Source of the DNA: Saccharicrinis carchari
Lineage (GTDB): Bacteria; Bacteroidota; Bacteroidia; Bacteroidales; Marinilabiliaceae
Length of the DNA: 64,000 nucleotides
NCBI RefSeq assembly: GCF_900182605.1
Contig: NZ_FXTB01000006.1
Coordinates: 124,001-188,000 of the forward strand
Direction: 5' to 3'
Below the pieces are notes generated by a model that worked only from the letters and a program-made list of their open reading frames with translations, was not told the DNA's origin and ran no database searches. A program made the position numbers and the translations under genes. Every line of letters starts with the position of its first letter. Within the stretch, counting starts at the first letter, position 1. Below, piece after piece: positions 1-12,323 of this stretch.

Positions 1-72
1 TTAAGTACGTGGTATAAGCTTATTATGCTGGCAGGCATATTATTCATCCTGGTAGCGAGACAGTTATTCTGA
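1..72 (+). CDS. C-terminal end of a membrane protein (partial)
   Basis: Frame 1 is open from the first base to a TGA at 70-72 and encodes the last 23 residues of a protein cut by the window edge. They are mostly hydrophobic (LIMLAGILFILVA) and end in RQLF, which fits a final membrane helix with a short polar tail. In Bacteroides relatives the gene before maf is often a UbiA-type prenyltransferase, which would fit, but 23 residues cannot establish this. The stop lies 54 bp before the maf ATG, so co-transcription is likely. Confidence 0.5.
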   Translation, partial: LSTWYKLIMLAGILFILVARQLF

Positions 73-126
73 TTTTAAACTAATTCGCATTCAACCAATA
101 GTTTTAACTTGCCGAATATAAACCGC

Positions 127-711
127 ATGCTTCAAAACCATTTAAAACATTACCAAATCATATTAGCCTCCCAATCACCCCGGCGTGCCGAGCTCTTAAA
201 GCAGCTGGGTTTGGATTTTAGCTTGGACTGCAAGAGTGTTGAGGAGATATACCCCAAAGGCCTAAAAAACAAAGAAATAGCAATATACCTCTCCCAATTA
301 AAAGCATCGCCCTTTCAAAAAGAAGTGCGCAACACCAACAAATTGGTCATTACTTCCGATACAATCGTTTGCCTGGGCAATGAAGTGCTCGGGAAGCCTA
401 CAGATAGAAATGATGCCATTAACATGCTCAAAAAACTATCCGGAAAATTACACGAGGTAATTACGGGCGTAAGCCTGACGAGCAGTAACAAACAAAAATC
501 CTTCGCAGTGGCTACCCAGGTATTTTTTAAAACGCTACCCATTACAGAGATAGAATATTATGTAGATAATTTTGAGCCCTACGATAAAGCAGGCGCTTAT
601 GGCATTCAGGAGTGGATAGGCATGACGGGCATCGAAAAAATTGAAGGCTCCTATTTTAACGTGGTAGGGCTACCGCTGCAAAAATTATACATGGAATTGA
701 TGAAGTTTTAG
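127..711 (+). CDS. maf: Maf-like nucleoside triphosphate pyrophosphatase
   Basis: Cytoplasmic Maf/HAM1-fold protein expected to hydrolyse non-canonical or pyrimidine NTPs (dTTP/UTP type) to the monophosphate and pyrophosphate. The family signature ASQSPRR is at residues 14-20, the catalytic Asp lies in SDTIV (D78), a GKP motif follows at about 89, and YDKAGAYGIQ is near 160. The ATG at 127 gives a normal N-terminus (MLQNHLKHYQIILASQSPRR) and about 194 residues, the usual length. An in-frame TTG at 109 would add six residues and is less likely. The membrane-protein gene just upstream may share its transcript. Confidence 0.93.
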   Translation: MLQNHLKHYQIILASQSPRRAELLKQLGLDFSLDCKSVEEIYPKGLKNKEIAIYLSQLKASPFQKEVRNTNKLVITSDTIVCLGNEVLGKPTDRNDAINMLKKLSGKLHEVITGVSLTSSNKQKSFAVATQVFFKTLPITEIEYYVDNFEPYDKAGAYGIQEWIGMTGIEKIEGSYFNVVGLPLQKLYMELMKF

Positions 712-791
712 CGGAAGTTGAAACCTTCACGAATCGTAGTTAAATGCCAAAGTGAAGATTGGCTATCGTATTTTAGGTAAATAAAAAAATA

Positions 792-2648
792 ATGATCATC
801 TATCAGAAAAATATCGACAAGTACAATGCTCTTACATTACGCTTAAAAAAGGTATTGAATAGATTATCTTTACTTAGACTACTTATTTTTGTAATTTCAA
901 GTAGTATTATTATCACTTTGTTTAGTGTCCATTTAATTACGCCCGCGTTTATTGTTCTCCCTATTCTAATAATAAGTTTCGCTTTTGCTATAAAACAGTA
1001 TAACAAAATAGCTTACTTAAGAAAACATGCATCCTTCCTGAATAGAATAAATGAATCCGAAATCCTCAGAGAAAAATGTGAGCTGGACGACTTTGATACA
1101 GGCCATCAATTTATAAATCATAATCATCCCTACACCGCTGATTTAGATATTTTCGGGCAGCATTCCATTTTTCAATTGATTAACAGAACAACCACGGAGT
1201 CGGGCAGGATACGTTTATCGGAATGGCTAATGGAGCCTGCATCAAATAATGTAATACTAAACAGACAAAAAGCCATAAAAGAAATATCTGAAAAATTGGA
1301 TTGGAGGCAGGATTTTCAGGCTTTGGGCATGCACTTTAAAAATAAAAAAAGTGACTATTATAAATTGTTGGATTGGGTAGAAAAACCTGTGGTTTTATTA
1401 AAACATCAAAAATCATATATAGCGCTTGCAATAATCCTTTCGGTTCTGACTTTGCTTAGTTTATATTTTTACACGATTAATATAAGCTCATCCTACTGGC
1501 CAATTTATTTACTTTCCGTTATCACTGTTTTACTTTTCAACTACATATTCTTAAGAAAAGCAAAACCACTGGCGGAGGATATCGTTGAAACCTCACAAGA
1601 GCATATTAACACTTTTAGAGCTTATCAATCGCTTATCCAAAAAATAGAATGCGCGAGTTTCAAGTCGGAGAAATTAGCACAATTAAAATCACTGGTATCC
1701 AATGATACCTACTCAGCATCCAGAGAAATTAAAAAGCTTTGCAAATTATTAGACTTCTCTCAGCAAAGAGGTGTAAATAAGATAAAGATTCCGATCAAAG
1801 GAAATCCCTTTTATTCACTCTTTAACAGTTTTCTACTAATAGATATTTACTTGGTTATTGGGACAGAAAAATGGAAATCGAAAAATAAAACATATTTAAA
1901 ATCTTGGGCCGAAGCAGTTAGTGAGTTTGAAGTAATAAATAGTTTTGCAGGTTTTTGCTATTCAAACCCATCATATACTTTCCCGGAGATAACAGAAAAA
2001 AACAACTACGTACATTTTGAGTTGTTAGGACATCCCTTAATAGATGCTGACAAACGTGTTGGTAATGATTTTCACTCCGAAGGACAGGGTAAAGTTGTTA
2101 TGATAACAGGTTCTAACATGGGAGGGAAAAGTACTTTATTAAGAACCGTTGGCGTAAACCTAGTATTGGCACTGGCCGGTGCGCCTTGCTGTGCTCAATT
2201 AGGGCAGGTTTCGAACCTGAAAGTATTTACAAGTATGCGAACCCAGGATAATTTGAAGGAGGGAGTTTCGTCCTTTTACGCAGAATTGGATAGAATAGAA
2301 AAAATGCTGACATTGATAGGTAATAATTGCAATGTATTTTTTCTGTTGGATGAGATGTTTAAAGGTACCAACTCAAAAGATAGACATAAAGGAAGCTTTT
2401 CCTTGATTAATCAATTTAATGAGCTCCCTACGTCAGGAATTATTGCAACACACGATATTGAACTTGCCAAATTAATGGAGCATAAAAAATGGGTTGTAAA
2501 TTATAGCTTTAACAGTAATATTAAGGATAATTCAATGATTTTCAACTACGAACTCAATCCCGGTATTTGCACTGATTTTAACGCTAGTGAACTTATGAAA
2601 AAGAGCGGAATAAAAATTATACCAAATATTTCAGGTGTACAGCCTTAA
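792..2648 (+). CDS. Membrane-anchored MutS-family ATPase
   Basis: 618-residue protein with a C-terminal MutS-type ABC ATPase domain. Walker A is GSNMGGKST (residues 440-448), Walker B ends LLDE (D520, E521), followed by the family motif GTNSKDR. The DNA-lesion-recognising domain of true MutS is absent. Instead there are two hydrophobic blocks, about residues 28-68 and 210-255, each long enough for two membrane helices, with a soluble segment between them. Such MutS-like proteins are common in Bacteroidota and their role is not established; mismatch repair should not be assumed. The gene is visibly more A+T-rich than the beta-galactosidase gene 42 bp downstream, so the two may have different histories. 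Confidence 0.85.
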   Translation: MIIYQKNIDKYNALTLRLKKVLNRLSLLRLLIFVISSSIIITLFSVHLITPAFIVLPILIISFAFAIKQYNKIAYLRKHASFLNRINESEILREKCELDDFDTGHQFINHNHPYTADLDIFGQHSIFQLINRTTTESGRIRLSEWLMEPASNNVILNRQKAIKEISEKLDWRQDFQALGMHFKNKKSDYYKLLDWVEKPVVLLKHQKSYIALAIILSVLTLLSLYFYTINISSSYWPIYLLSVITVLLFNYIFLRKAKPLAEDIVETSQEHINTFRAYQSLIQKIECASFKSEKLAQLKSLVSNDTYSASREIKKLCKLLDFSQQRGVNKIKIPIKGNPFYSLFNSFLLIDIYLVIGTEKWKSKNKTYLKSWAEAVSEFEVINSFAGFCYSNPSYTFPEITEKNNYVHFELLGHPLIDADKRVGNDFHSEGQGKVVMITGSNMGGKSTLLRTVGVNLVLALAGAPCCAQLGQVSNLKVFTSMRTQDNLKEGVSSFYAELDRIEKMLTLIGNNCNVFFLLDEMFKGTNSKDRHKGSFSLINQFNELPTSGIIATHDIELAKLMEHKKWVVNYSFNSNIKDNSMIFNYELNPGICTDFNASELMKKSGIKIIPNISGVQP

Positions 2649-5861
<3,213 letters not shown>

Positions 5862-6280
5862 GCGCTGCTTACCCATTCATCCTGCCTGAAAATTAAACAG
5901 GTGGCAGGCATGGAATGAATTTTTCAGGCATTACCCTTCGATATTTCGGAAGGTAGTGCCTGATTTTATTTATTTGGATGCTCAAAAAAACCTGAACCCA
6001 CAACACATTGAATTTCCTTTAAACTTCTTTTTTTTTGTATTCTTTGCGTGTATCTTTACGTTCTTTGCGTAAAACCTCGCAGCTCGAAAGTAGATCTAAA
6101 AACCAACGCACCAATGATTACATGGTATAAACATACAGGAGAATTGATAAATCGGCCAGACCAATGATTATAAAAAAATCGTCCGACGCCAAAAGCAATT
6201 CCTTTCTGCTTAGGCAGAACAAATTGTGTTAGCAGTCTCTTATCTCCAGTCTTATAATTTTTCATCTAATTTATACACAT
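5862..6280. other. 419-bp intergenic region
   Basis: No convincing gene. It starts with an imperfect inverted repeat (CCTGCC at 5881 against GGCAGG near 5913), followed by the strong hairpin listed separately. Further on, the 10-mer TTCTTTGCGT occurs twice (6040-6049 and 6061-6070), a T/G-rich direct repeat of a kind often seen between Bacteroidota genes. The promoter of the S46 peptidase gene should lie here, but I see no exact TAnnTTTG box. Confidence 0.5.
5925..5962 (+). terminator. Hairpin terminator after the beta-galactosidase gene
   Basis: CAGGCATTACC pairs with GGTAGTGCCTG with one G-U pair, and the stem extends inward through CTTCGA/TCGGAAG with one mismatch and another wobble. A T-rich tract (ATTTTATTTATTT) follows. 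Confidence 0.75.
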
Positions 6281-8431
6281 ATGAAAAAACTGATCACTTT
6301 ACTGATTTTATCGGCCATCATCATTTTGCCGCTACATGCCAAAGAAGGGATGTGGATTCCCATGTTGCTCAAAAAATACAATATCGAAGAAATGCAGCAA
6401 ATGGGCTTTAAGCTTACTGCCGAAGATATTTACAGCGTAAACCAGGCCAGCATGAAAGACGCTATCGTTATTTTTGGCGGTGGATGTACCGGCGAGCTCA
6501 TCTCCGACAATGGCCTCCTCATTACCAACCACCACTGTGGGTATGGCCAAATACAAAAGCACAGTTCCGTGGAACACGATTACCTCACCAATGGTTTCTG
6601 GGCGCAGGATCCATCACAGGAACTGCCCAATGAAGGCCTGTCGGTTACTTTTTTAAAACGGATGGAAGATGTGACCGATAGGGTGCTTGAGGGCCTGAGC
6701 GACGACATGGAGGGAAAGGCCGACAGTATCCGGAAAAATATAAATGCCATAATCAAAGAGGCCACCGATGGTACGCATTTTACCGCTAATGTAAAACCGT
6801 TTTTTGGCGGTAACCAATATTTTTTATCCGTAAACGAAGTATTCAACGATGTTCGTCTGGTAGGTGCCCCACCATCGGCCATAGGCAAATTTGGCGGCGA
6901 TACAGATAACTGGATGTGGCCCCGCCATACGGGTGATTTTTCCTTGTTCAGGATTTATGCCGACAAAGACAATAAACCCGCAGCCTACTCGGAAGATAAT
7001 GTGCCCTACAAACCATTAAAGCATTTTCCTATTTCGCTAAAAGGTGTCGAAGAAGGTGATTTCACCATGGTGTTCGGCTATCCCGGTTCCACGGAACAAT
7101 ATGCCCCATCGTTTCATTTAAAGATGATTACCCAACAGGTGAACCCCGCCTTGATTGACATGCGTACCCAAAAGTTACAAATAATAAAAAAATACCAGAA
7201 CCAGGATCCTGCCGTCAGAATACAATATGCCTCCAAGGCAGCGCGTATATCCAACAGTTGGAAACGCTGGAAAGGCGAAATAAGCGGACTGGAAAAGTTA
7301 AACGCCATCGAAAAAAAGGAAAAATACGAAAAAGGATTTCAAAACTGGGCGGATAACATTGCTCCAGAATACTCCTCCTTGCTAAACGATTACAAAGCGG
7401 TTTATAACTCCTATGACGACTACCGCTTAGCCTACAATTATATCCTGGAAGCATTGGTACGCAACGGCATGGAAACAGTGCAGATGGCCGGGAGGTTTAA
7501 TCGTTTGAAAGAGGCCTGCCAAAAGGATACGGTAAACATTGAGCAAATCAATAGATTAAAAAAAGAGTTGGCTAAACAACTCGATAATTTCTTTAAAGAT
7601 TACTATCAGCCCATCGATAAGGAAGTTAGCACTGCCGTTTTGCGTATTTATAAAGAAAGGGTGAACCCCGAGTTCCATCCCGATATTTATCAGCTAATAG
7701 ATAAAAAGTATAAGGGTGATATAAACCGTTATGTAGATGCCCTATTTACAAAAACGATATTCGACGATAAAAATGCAAGCATGGAACTGGCCGCTAATTT
7801 TTCGGCTAAAAGTATTAAGAAGCTGCAAAAAGACCCCACCTATATTTTGTTCAGTAGCTTTAGGGATGTACTTGAAAACAAGGTGGCAAAGCCCTATGCC
7901 GAGTTGAGCCAAAAAATAAAGGAGCTCGATAAAAAATATATGGCTGCACAAATGGCTTATCAGCCGGATGCCGTGTTTTATCCCGACGCCAATTTTACCT
8001 TACGGGTATCCTATGGCCAGGTAAAAGGCTACGAACCGCGCGATGGGGTGGTCTTTAAAAACTACACCACGCTGGATGGTATCATGGAAAAAGACAATCC
8101 GGATGTGTACGATTATCGTGTTCCCGAAAAGCTCAAGGAACTCTATGCACAAAAACATTTTGGGATGTACGAAACAAACGGAACCGTACCTGTGTGTTTT
8201 GTGGCCACCAACCATACCACCGGAGGTAATTCGGGCAGTCCGGTGGTGAATGCCCATGGCCACCTGGTGGGCATCAACTTCGACCGTGCCTGGGAAGGCG
8301 TGATGAGCGATATGATGTTCAATCCGGAGCAATGCCGCAATATCAGTCTCGACATGCGCTATGTGCTATTTTTGATTGATAAATTTGCCGGAGCCAACTA
8401 TCTGTTGGAAGAAATGACTTTGTTAAAATAG
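6281..8431 (+). CDS. dpp11: S46 dipeptidyl-peptidase, DPP11 type (Asp/Glu-specific)
   Basis: 716-residue secreted serine peptidase of family S46 that removes dipeptides from the N-terminus of oligopeptides. A signal peptide covers about residues 1-20 (ending LPLHAKEG). The chymotrypsin-like triad is visible: H85 in TNHHCGYG, D219 in RHTGDFS and S651 in GGNSGSP. The residue 18 after the catalytic Ser is Arg (R669, in NFDRAWEG). In the Porphyromonas gingivalis enzymes Arg at this place (R673) marks DPP11, which prefers Asp/Glu at P1, whereas DPP7 has Gly. I therefore call DPP11. It probably works in the periplasm with the DPP III and M18 peptidases encoded elsewhere in the window. It stands as a single gene with its own terminator. 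Confidence 0.92.
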   Translation: MKKLITLLILSAIIILPLHAKEGMWIPMLLKKYNIEEMQQMGFKLTAEDIYSVNQASMKDAIVIFGGGCTGELISDNGLLITNHHCGYGQIQKHSSVEHDYLTNGFWAQDPSQELPNEGLSVTFLKRMEDVTDRVLEGLSDDMEGKADSIRKNINAIIKEATDGTHFTANVKPFFGGNQYFLSVNEVFNDVRLVGAPPSAIGKFGGDTDNWMWPRHTGDFSLFRIYADKDNKPAAYSEDNVPYKPLKHFPISLKGVEEGDFTMVFGYPGSTEQYAPSFHLKMITQQVNPALIDMRTQKLQIIKKYQNQDPAVRIQYASKAARISNSWKRWKGEISGLEKLNAIEKKEKYEKGFQNWADNIAPEYSSLLNDYKAVYNSYDDYRLAYNYILEALVRNGMETVQMAGRFNRLKEACQKDTVNIEQINRLKKELAKQLDNFFKDYYQPIDKEVSTAVLRIYKERVNPEFHPDIYQLIDKKYKGDINRYVDALFTKTIFDDKNASMELAANFSAKSIKKLQKDPTYILFSSFRDVLENKVAKPYAELSQKIKELDKKYMAAQMAYQPDAVFYPDANFTLRVSYGQVKGYEPRDGVVFKNYTTLDGIMEKDNPDVYDYRVPEKLKELYAQKHFGMYETNGTVPVCFVATNHTTGGNSGSPVVNAHGHLVGINFDRAWEGVMSDMMFNPEQCRNISLDMRYVLFLIDKFAGANYLLEEMTLLK

Positions 8432-8438
8432 TATCAAC

Positions 8439-8506
8439 GGTACGTTTCGCTTGGATATCCAAAATTTCGCTCCAAGCGAAACCTTACCGCACTAATATTT
8501 TTTTAA
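8439..8506 (+). terminator. Hairpin terminator after dpp11
   Basis: GGTACGTTTCGCTTGGA (8439-8455) pairs with TCCAAGCGAAACCTTACC (8471-8488) with a single bulge. The loop is about 15 nt, and the T-run ATATTTTTTT follows a few bases downstream. Confidence 0.8.
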
Positions 8507-8675
8507 AATAAAAGCTGGGAGCAAATACCTTTGTTGCTGCTAATGGGAATATCCGGAGGTTATAAGAAAACCGCAAATCATCCACTAACCTCGTAAGCAT
8601 AAAAATGCTTTACGATGGGGTATTCCTATTACTAAGCCGATACTTATTGATTTGTAAATTTTCTACTTTTATGTT

Positions 8676-9881
8676 ATGAAACCGACCAACACCATCGTAA
8701 ACAACAAAGGTATTGAAACCTTAATTTTTGCCCACACATTTGAGAGCGAAGCATTTGATCAGGTAAAAAAGCTGGCAAACTTTGAAGCATATCAGAGTTC
8801 CAAAATACGCATTATGCCCGATGCCCACGCAGGTAAGGGATGTACCGTAGGAACTACAATGACCATAAGGGATAAGGTAACGCCCAATTTGGTGGGCGTT
8901 GATATCGGTTGCGGGATGCTCACCATTAGGCTGAATGACAAAAAAATGGATTTCGCTCAACTCGACGAGATTATCAAAGCTAAGGTACCCAGTGGTTTTA
9001 ATGTACACAAAAAAGCAATAAACAACTTTGATTTATCGAGTTTACGCTGCGCATCAAAAGTGGATGTCAAACGGGCTATGCTTTCTATTGGTACACTGGG
9101 GGGCGGAAACCACTTTATTGAAGTAGGCCTATCTGCAAAGGACGAGTTGTTTTTGATTATACACTCGGGCAGCCGGAAACTGGGGGCCGACGTGTGTAAG
9201 TATTATCAGAACCAAGCCATAGCACAGGCCATTGAACGACTCCCTGATGTGGACGAGCTGATAGAAAAGCGCAAGGCTGATAACAGAGAAAAAGAAATTT
9301 CGAAAGAAATAAAAAAACTTAAAAAAAGCAGACGCAAAAGTCCTGTTCCACATAAAGACCTGGCGTATCTCGAAGGGCAGGGTTTCTCCGATTATATGAA
9401 TGACATGGCTATTGTTCAGCAGTTTGCCACACTCAATCGCCAAACCATGGCCAAAACAATCATTGCCGAAATGGGACTGTCCGAAGCAAACCGCTTTGAG
9501 ACCATTCACAACTACATCGACTTTAAACGCATGATATTACGCAAAGGCGCCGTTAGTGCCGAAAAAGGAGAAACGCTGCTCATCCCCATTAACATGCGCG
9601 ATGGCTCCTTACTGTGTATAGGAAAGGGCAATAAAGACTGGAATTACTCGGCACCACATGGGGCCGGGCGTTTAATGAGCCGAAGAAAAGCCAGGGAAAA
9701 TATTGAACTGGATGATTTTGCAAAAGCAATGAAAGGTGTTTATACAACATCGATAGCATCTGAAACATTGGATGAAGCACCACAAGCATACAAGTCGTTG
9801 GACGAGATAAAATCGACTATTACAGACACCGTTGAAATTGTGGGGAGGATAAAACCAATGTACAATTTTAAAGCCAAATAA
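8676..9881 (+). CDS. rtcB: RtcB-family RNA ligase
   Basis: 401-residue RtcB protein, a GTP- and Mn-dependent ligase joining RNA 2',3'-cyclic phosphate or 3'-phosphate to 5'-OH ends. Visible motifs are MPDAHAGKGCTVG (47-59), the metal-binding GVDIGCGM (D76, C79), GGGNHFIEV, HSGSRKLG, and the guanylylated His in APHGAGR (H328). The length matches the short bacterial RtcB forms rather than the roughly 480-residue archaeal type. No archease, RtcA or RtcR gene is next to it. The alcohol dehydrogenase gene starts 32 bp downstream and may be co-transcribed, although no functional link is evident. The box TACTTTTA at 8664 is one base short of the -7 consensus. Confidence 0.92.
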   Translation: MKPTNTIVNNKGIETLIFAHTFESEAFDQVKKLANFEAYQSSKIRIMPDAHAGKGCTVGTTMTIRDKVTPNLVGVDIGCGMLTIRLNDKKMDFAQLDEIIKAKVPSGFNVHKKAINNFDLSSLRCASKVDVKRAMLSIGTLGGGNHFIEVGLSAKDELFLIIHSGSRKLGADVCKYYQNQAIAQAIERLPDVDELIEKRKADNREKEISKEIKKLKKSRRKSPVPHKDLAYLEGQGFSDYMNDMAIVQQFATLNRQTMAKTIIAEMGLSEANRFETIHNYIDFKRMILRKGAVSAEKGETLLIPINMRDGSLLCIGKGNKDWNYSAPHGAGRLMSRRKARENIELDDFAKAMKGVYTTSIASETLDEAPQAYKSLDEIKSTITDTVEIVGRIKPMYNFKAK

Positions 9882-9913
9882 TTATTTTTAAAGTATTATC
9901 AACATATAACAAC

Positions 9914-11077
9914 ATGAAGAATTTCAACTTTCAGGCCGGTACAAAAATCCTTTTTGGAAAAAATAAAATCAATGAATTGGCAAACGAAGTACTGCGACAC
10001 AGCAATCGGGTTTTAATCACCTACGGACAAGGATCTGTTGTAAAGAGCGGCTTGCTGGATACGATTAAAAGCAAGCTTATCGAAAAGGAAATCCATATTG
10101 AGGAGCTTTCTGGCATACAGCCCAACCCCCGGCTGACAAGTGTACGAGAAGGCATTAAAATATGCAGAGATAAAAATATAGGTTTGATTTTGGCTGTTGG
10201 CGGAGGCAGTATCATTGATGCCAGCAAAGCTATTGCGGCGGGATTTGCCTACGATGGCGACGTGTGGGATTTCTGCACCCGAAAGGCCACGCCTGCAGAT
10301 GCCCTTCCATTGGGCGCTGTACTCACCCTATCGGCCACAGGATCCGAAATGAACGGTTCGGCCGTTATTACCAACGAGCGTACACAGGAAAAACTACCTA
10401 TGGGAAGCGACTTATTACGCCCCCAATTTTCCATCTTAGACCCGGTTTATACTTATACCGTCAACAAGTGGCAAACGGCAGCCGGAACGGCAGATATCAT
10501 GAGCCATCTGTTCGAGAACTATTTTACACCCGATTCAGGTACCGACCTCCAGGACGGCATTGCAGAAGCTATACTGAAAACATGTATTAAATATGGCCCT
10601 ATTGCTATTCAAGAGCCCCGAAATTACGAAGCCAGAGCCAACCTGATGTGGGCATCGAGCCTGGCACTGAATGGGCTTACCGGTACAGGTAAATTAATTG
10701 GCGATTGGGCAACCCACACGATAGAACACGAGTTAAGCGCCATGTACGATTTGACGCATGGTGTTGGCTTGGCCATACTGTTCCCTTATTGGATGAAATT
10801 TGTGCTAAACGAACGAAATGCCTTTAAGTTTGTTCGTCTGGGTAAGCATGTGTTTGGTATCGAAGATGAGAATCCCATGGTCGCAGCCAACAAAACCATT
10901 GATGCCATCCGCGATTTTTTTGTTTCACTGGGTATGCCATCAAAATTGTCGGAGGTAGATATTCCGGATACGCATTTTACCGAAATGGGTAAAAAGGCAT
11001 GTCAGTTTGGACCTATCGGATATTTTTGCAGACTCAATGATGCAGCTGTTACGCAGATACTGGAAATGAGCAAGTAG
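9914..11077 (+). CDS. Iron-containing alcohol dehydrogenase (YqhD/BdhA type)
   Basis: 387-residue group III metal-dependent alcohol dehydrogenase. The dinucleotide-binding motif GGGSIIDASKAI is near residues 96-107. The metal-ligand region contains DIMSHLFE, HTIEHELSA and the later HGVGLAILFP, giving the family's Asp/His/His/His set. The overall length and the N-terminus (FNFQAGTKILFGK) resemble NADPH-dependent aldehyde reductases of the YqhD/butanol dehydrogenase branch, which detoxify short-chain aldehydes. Substrate is inferred only at family level. It follows rtcB by 32 bp on the same strand; no terminator is visible directly after it. Confidence 0.9.
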   Translation: MKNFNFQAGTKILFGKNKINELANEVLRHSNRVLITYGQGSVVKSGLLDTIKSKLIEKEIHIEELSGIQPNPRLTSVREGIKICRDKNIGLILAVGGGSIIDASKAIAAGFAYDGDVWDFCTRKATPADALPLGAVLTLSATGSEMNGSAVITNERTQEKLPMGSDLLRPQFSILDPVYTYTVNKWQTAAGTADIMSHLFENYFTPDSGTDLQDGIAEAILKTCIKYGPIAIQEPRNYEARANLMWASSLALNGLTGTGKLIGDWATHTIEHELSAMYDLTHGVGLAILFPYWMKFVLNERNAFKFVRLGKHVFGIEDENPMVAANKTIDAIRDFFVSLGMPSKLSEVDIPDTHFTEMGKKACQFGPIGYFCRLNDAAVTQILEMSK

Positions 11078-11279
11078 GGTTAGGTTCAAACTACCCACCC
11101 TGATTCGTAATTTGGATTAACCAAACAGCTTTGTAACTGACTCCGGTTATCTGGTAAAGCTATTATTAAAGTATGGCTCCATTTAACATTGTGTAAATGT
11201 AGGCTTGGCACTGCTATCACCTTTAGCAACCTTTAGGTATAGTTTTTGCATTATGATTGAGTATCTTAAAATTAAACAT

Positions 11280-12323
11280 ATGTTAATTAAGCGATTTCTT
11301 ATACTGTTTTTAATAGCACTACTAGGCTCATGTGCAAGCTACGAGGTATTGAACATAGATGTTTTAAAACCGGCCAAACATACTTTTCAGCCCCAAATAA
11401 AATCCGTGGTATTGGTAGATAATTCCATCCCCTTCCGAGGCAAAGATGTGAACAAAGTACAAACACCAACAAGTAAATTTTCGGTAGATACCATTTGGTT
11501 CGACGATTTTTCCACCCGTAATCTGGGTACGCTAAAAGAAGAGATGCAAGTACGTATGTTTTTCGATTCGGTTTACTTACATCCCGACCGCTTAAAAAGT
11601 GATGATAGATTGGTAAACCGGGCTTTAAGTTGGCAACAGGTCAATGCATTGTGCGAACAGTACAATGCACAAGCCGTTATCGCACTTGAAAGATATATAT
11701 ATGACACAAAAATACAAGTAGACCGAAGCTACGACGGGGGGTTGTATGGCTACATGGATGCTTCGGGGGTAATTTTATGGCGGGCATATAACAACCTTAC
11801 AAAGGAACTAATCTATAAAGAAACACAGGTGGACACTATATCGTGGGATGCAATAGGCGGCAACATAGAGCAGGTAGCGCGCCAATTACCTACGATAAAA
11901 GGGGGACTCGAAGAGCTGGCCATTTATTTAGGCGAACAAGCTGCAAATCATTCAACCCCCATATGGGAAGCCCAACTCAGGGGCTATTACGCCACAGGCA
12001 CTTATCATTTTTTACAAGCCACAGAATTTGTGCGCCAAAATCAATGGGGCGAAGCCATCAAACTTTGGAAGTATGCCTTTGATCACTCCAAAAAAAAGAC
12101 CAAGGCACGTGCCGCCTATAATTTAGCCTTGGCATCGGAAATGTTAGACGATTATGAATCTGCACAATATTGGCTCGATCAGGCAACAGAGGCCTTAAGT
12201 TTTCTATCAGGTCAATCCGTTAATGTGGACAAAAAGAGAATCATATCGTACTCCTTTTATATGAACAAAAGAAGGAAGGAAATAAAGGATTTAAAACAAC
12301 AAATAGGAGGCGTAGTACAATGA
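11280..12323 (+). CDS. Lipoprotein of unknown function (DUF6340-like)
   Basis: 347-residue protein from the ATG at 11280, which gives a compact lipoprotein signal (MLIKRF, hydrophobic run, LLGSC) with the lipidated Cys at 18. A longer reading from 11205 puts non-signal sequence first and is less likely. The opening of the mature part (LNIDVLKPAKHTF) and a KSVVLVDNS strand resemble Bacteroidota lipoproteins grouped as DUF6340; this is from memory. The C-terminal third (about 230-310) looks like TPR helices. Its stop overlaps the start of the next gene (dacB) by 4 bp (ATGA), so the two are translationally coupled, which suggests a role in envelope or cell-wall biology. No enzymatic motif is seen. 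Confidence 0.75.
   Translation: MLIKRFLILFLIALLGSCASYEVLNIDVLKPAKHTFQPQIKSVVLVDNSIPFRGKDVNKVQTPTSKFSVDTIWFDDFSTRNLGTLKEEMQVRMFFDSVYLHPDRLKSDDRLVNRALSWQQVNALCEQYNAQAVIALERYIYDTKIQVDRSYDGGLYGYMDASGVILWRAYNNLTKELIYKETQVDTISWDAIGGNIEQVARQLPTIKGGLEELAIYLGEQAANHSTPIWEAQLRGYYATGTYHFLQATEFVRQNQWGEAIKLWKYAFDHSKKKTKARAAYNLALASEMLDDYESAQYWLDQATEALSFLSGQSVNVDKKRIISYSFYMNKRRKEIKDLKQQIGGVVQ

Noticed and set aside
6226-6411. 61-codon plus-strand frame overlapping the start of the S46 peptidase gene
   Set aside because: It overlaps the signal-peptide coding region of dpp11 in another frame and has no similarity to known proteins.
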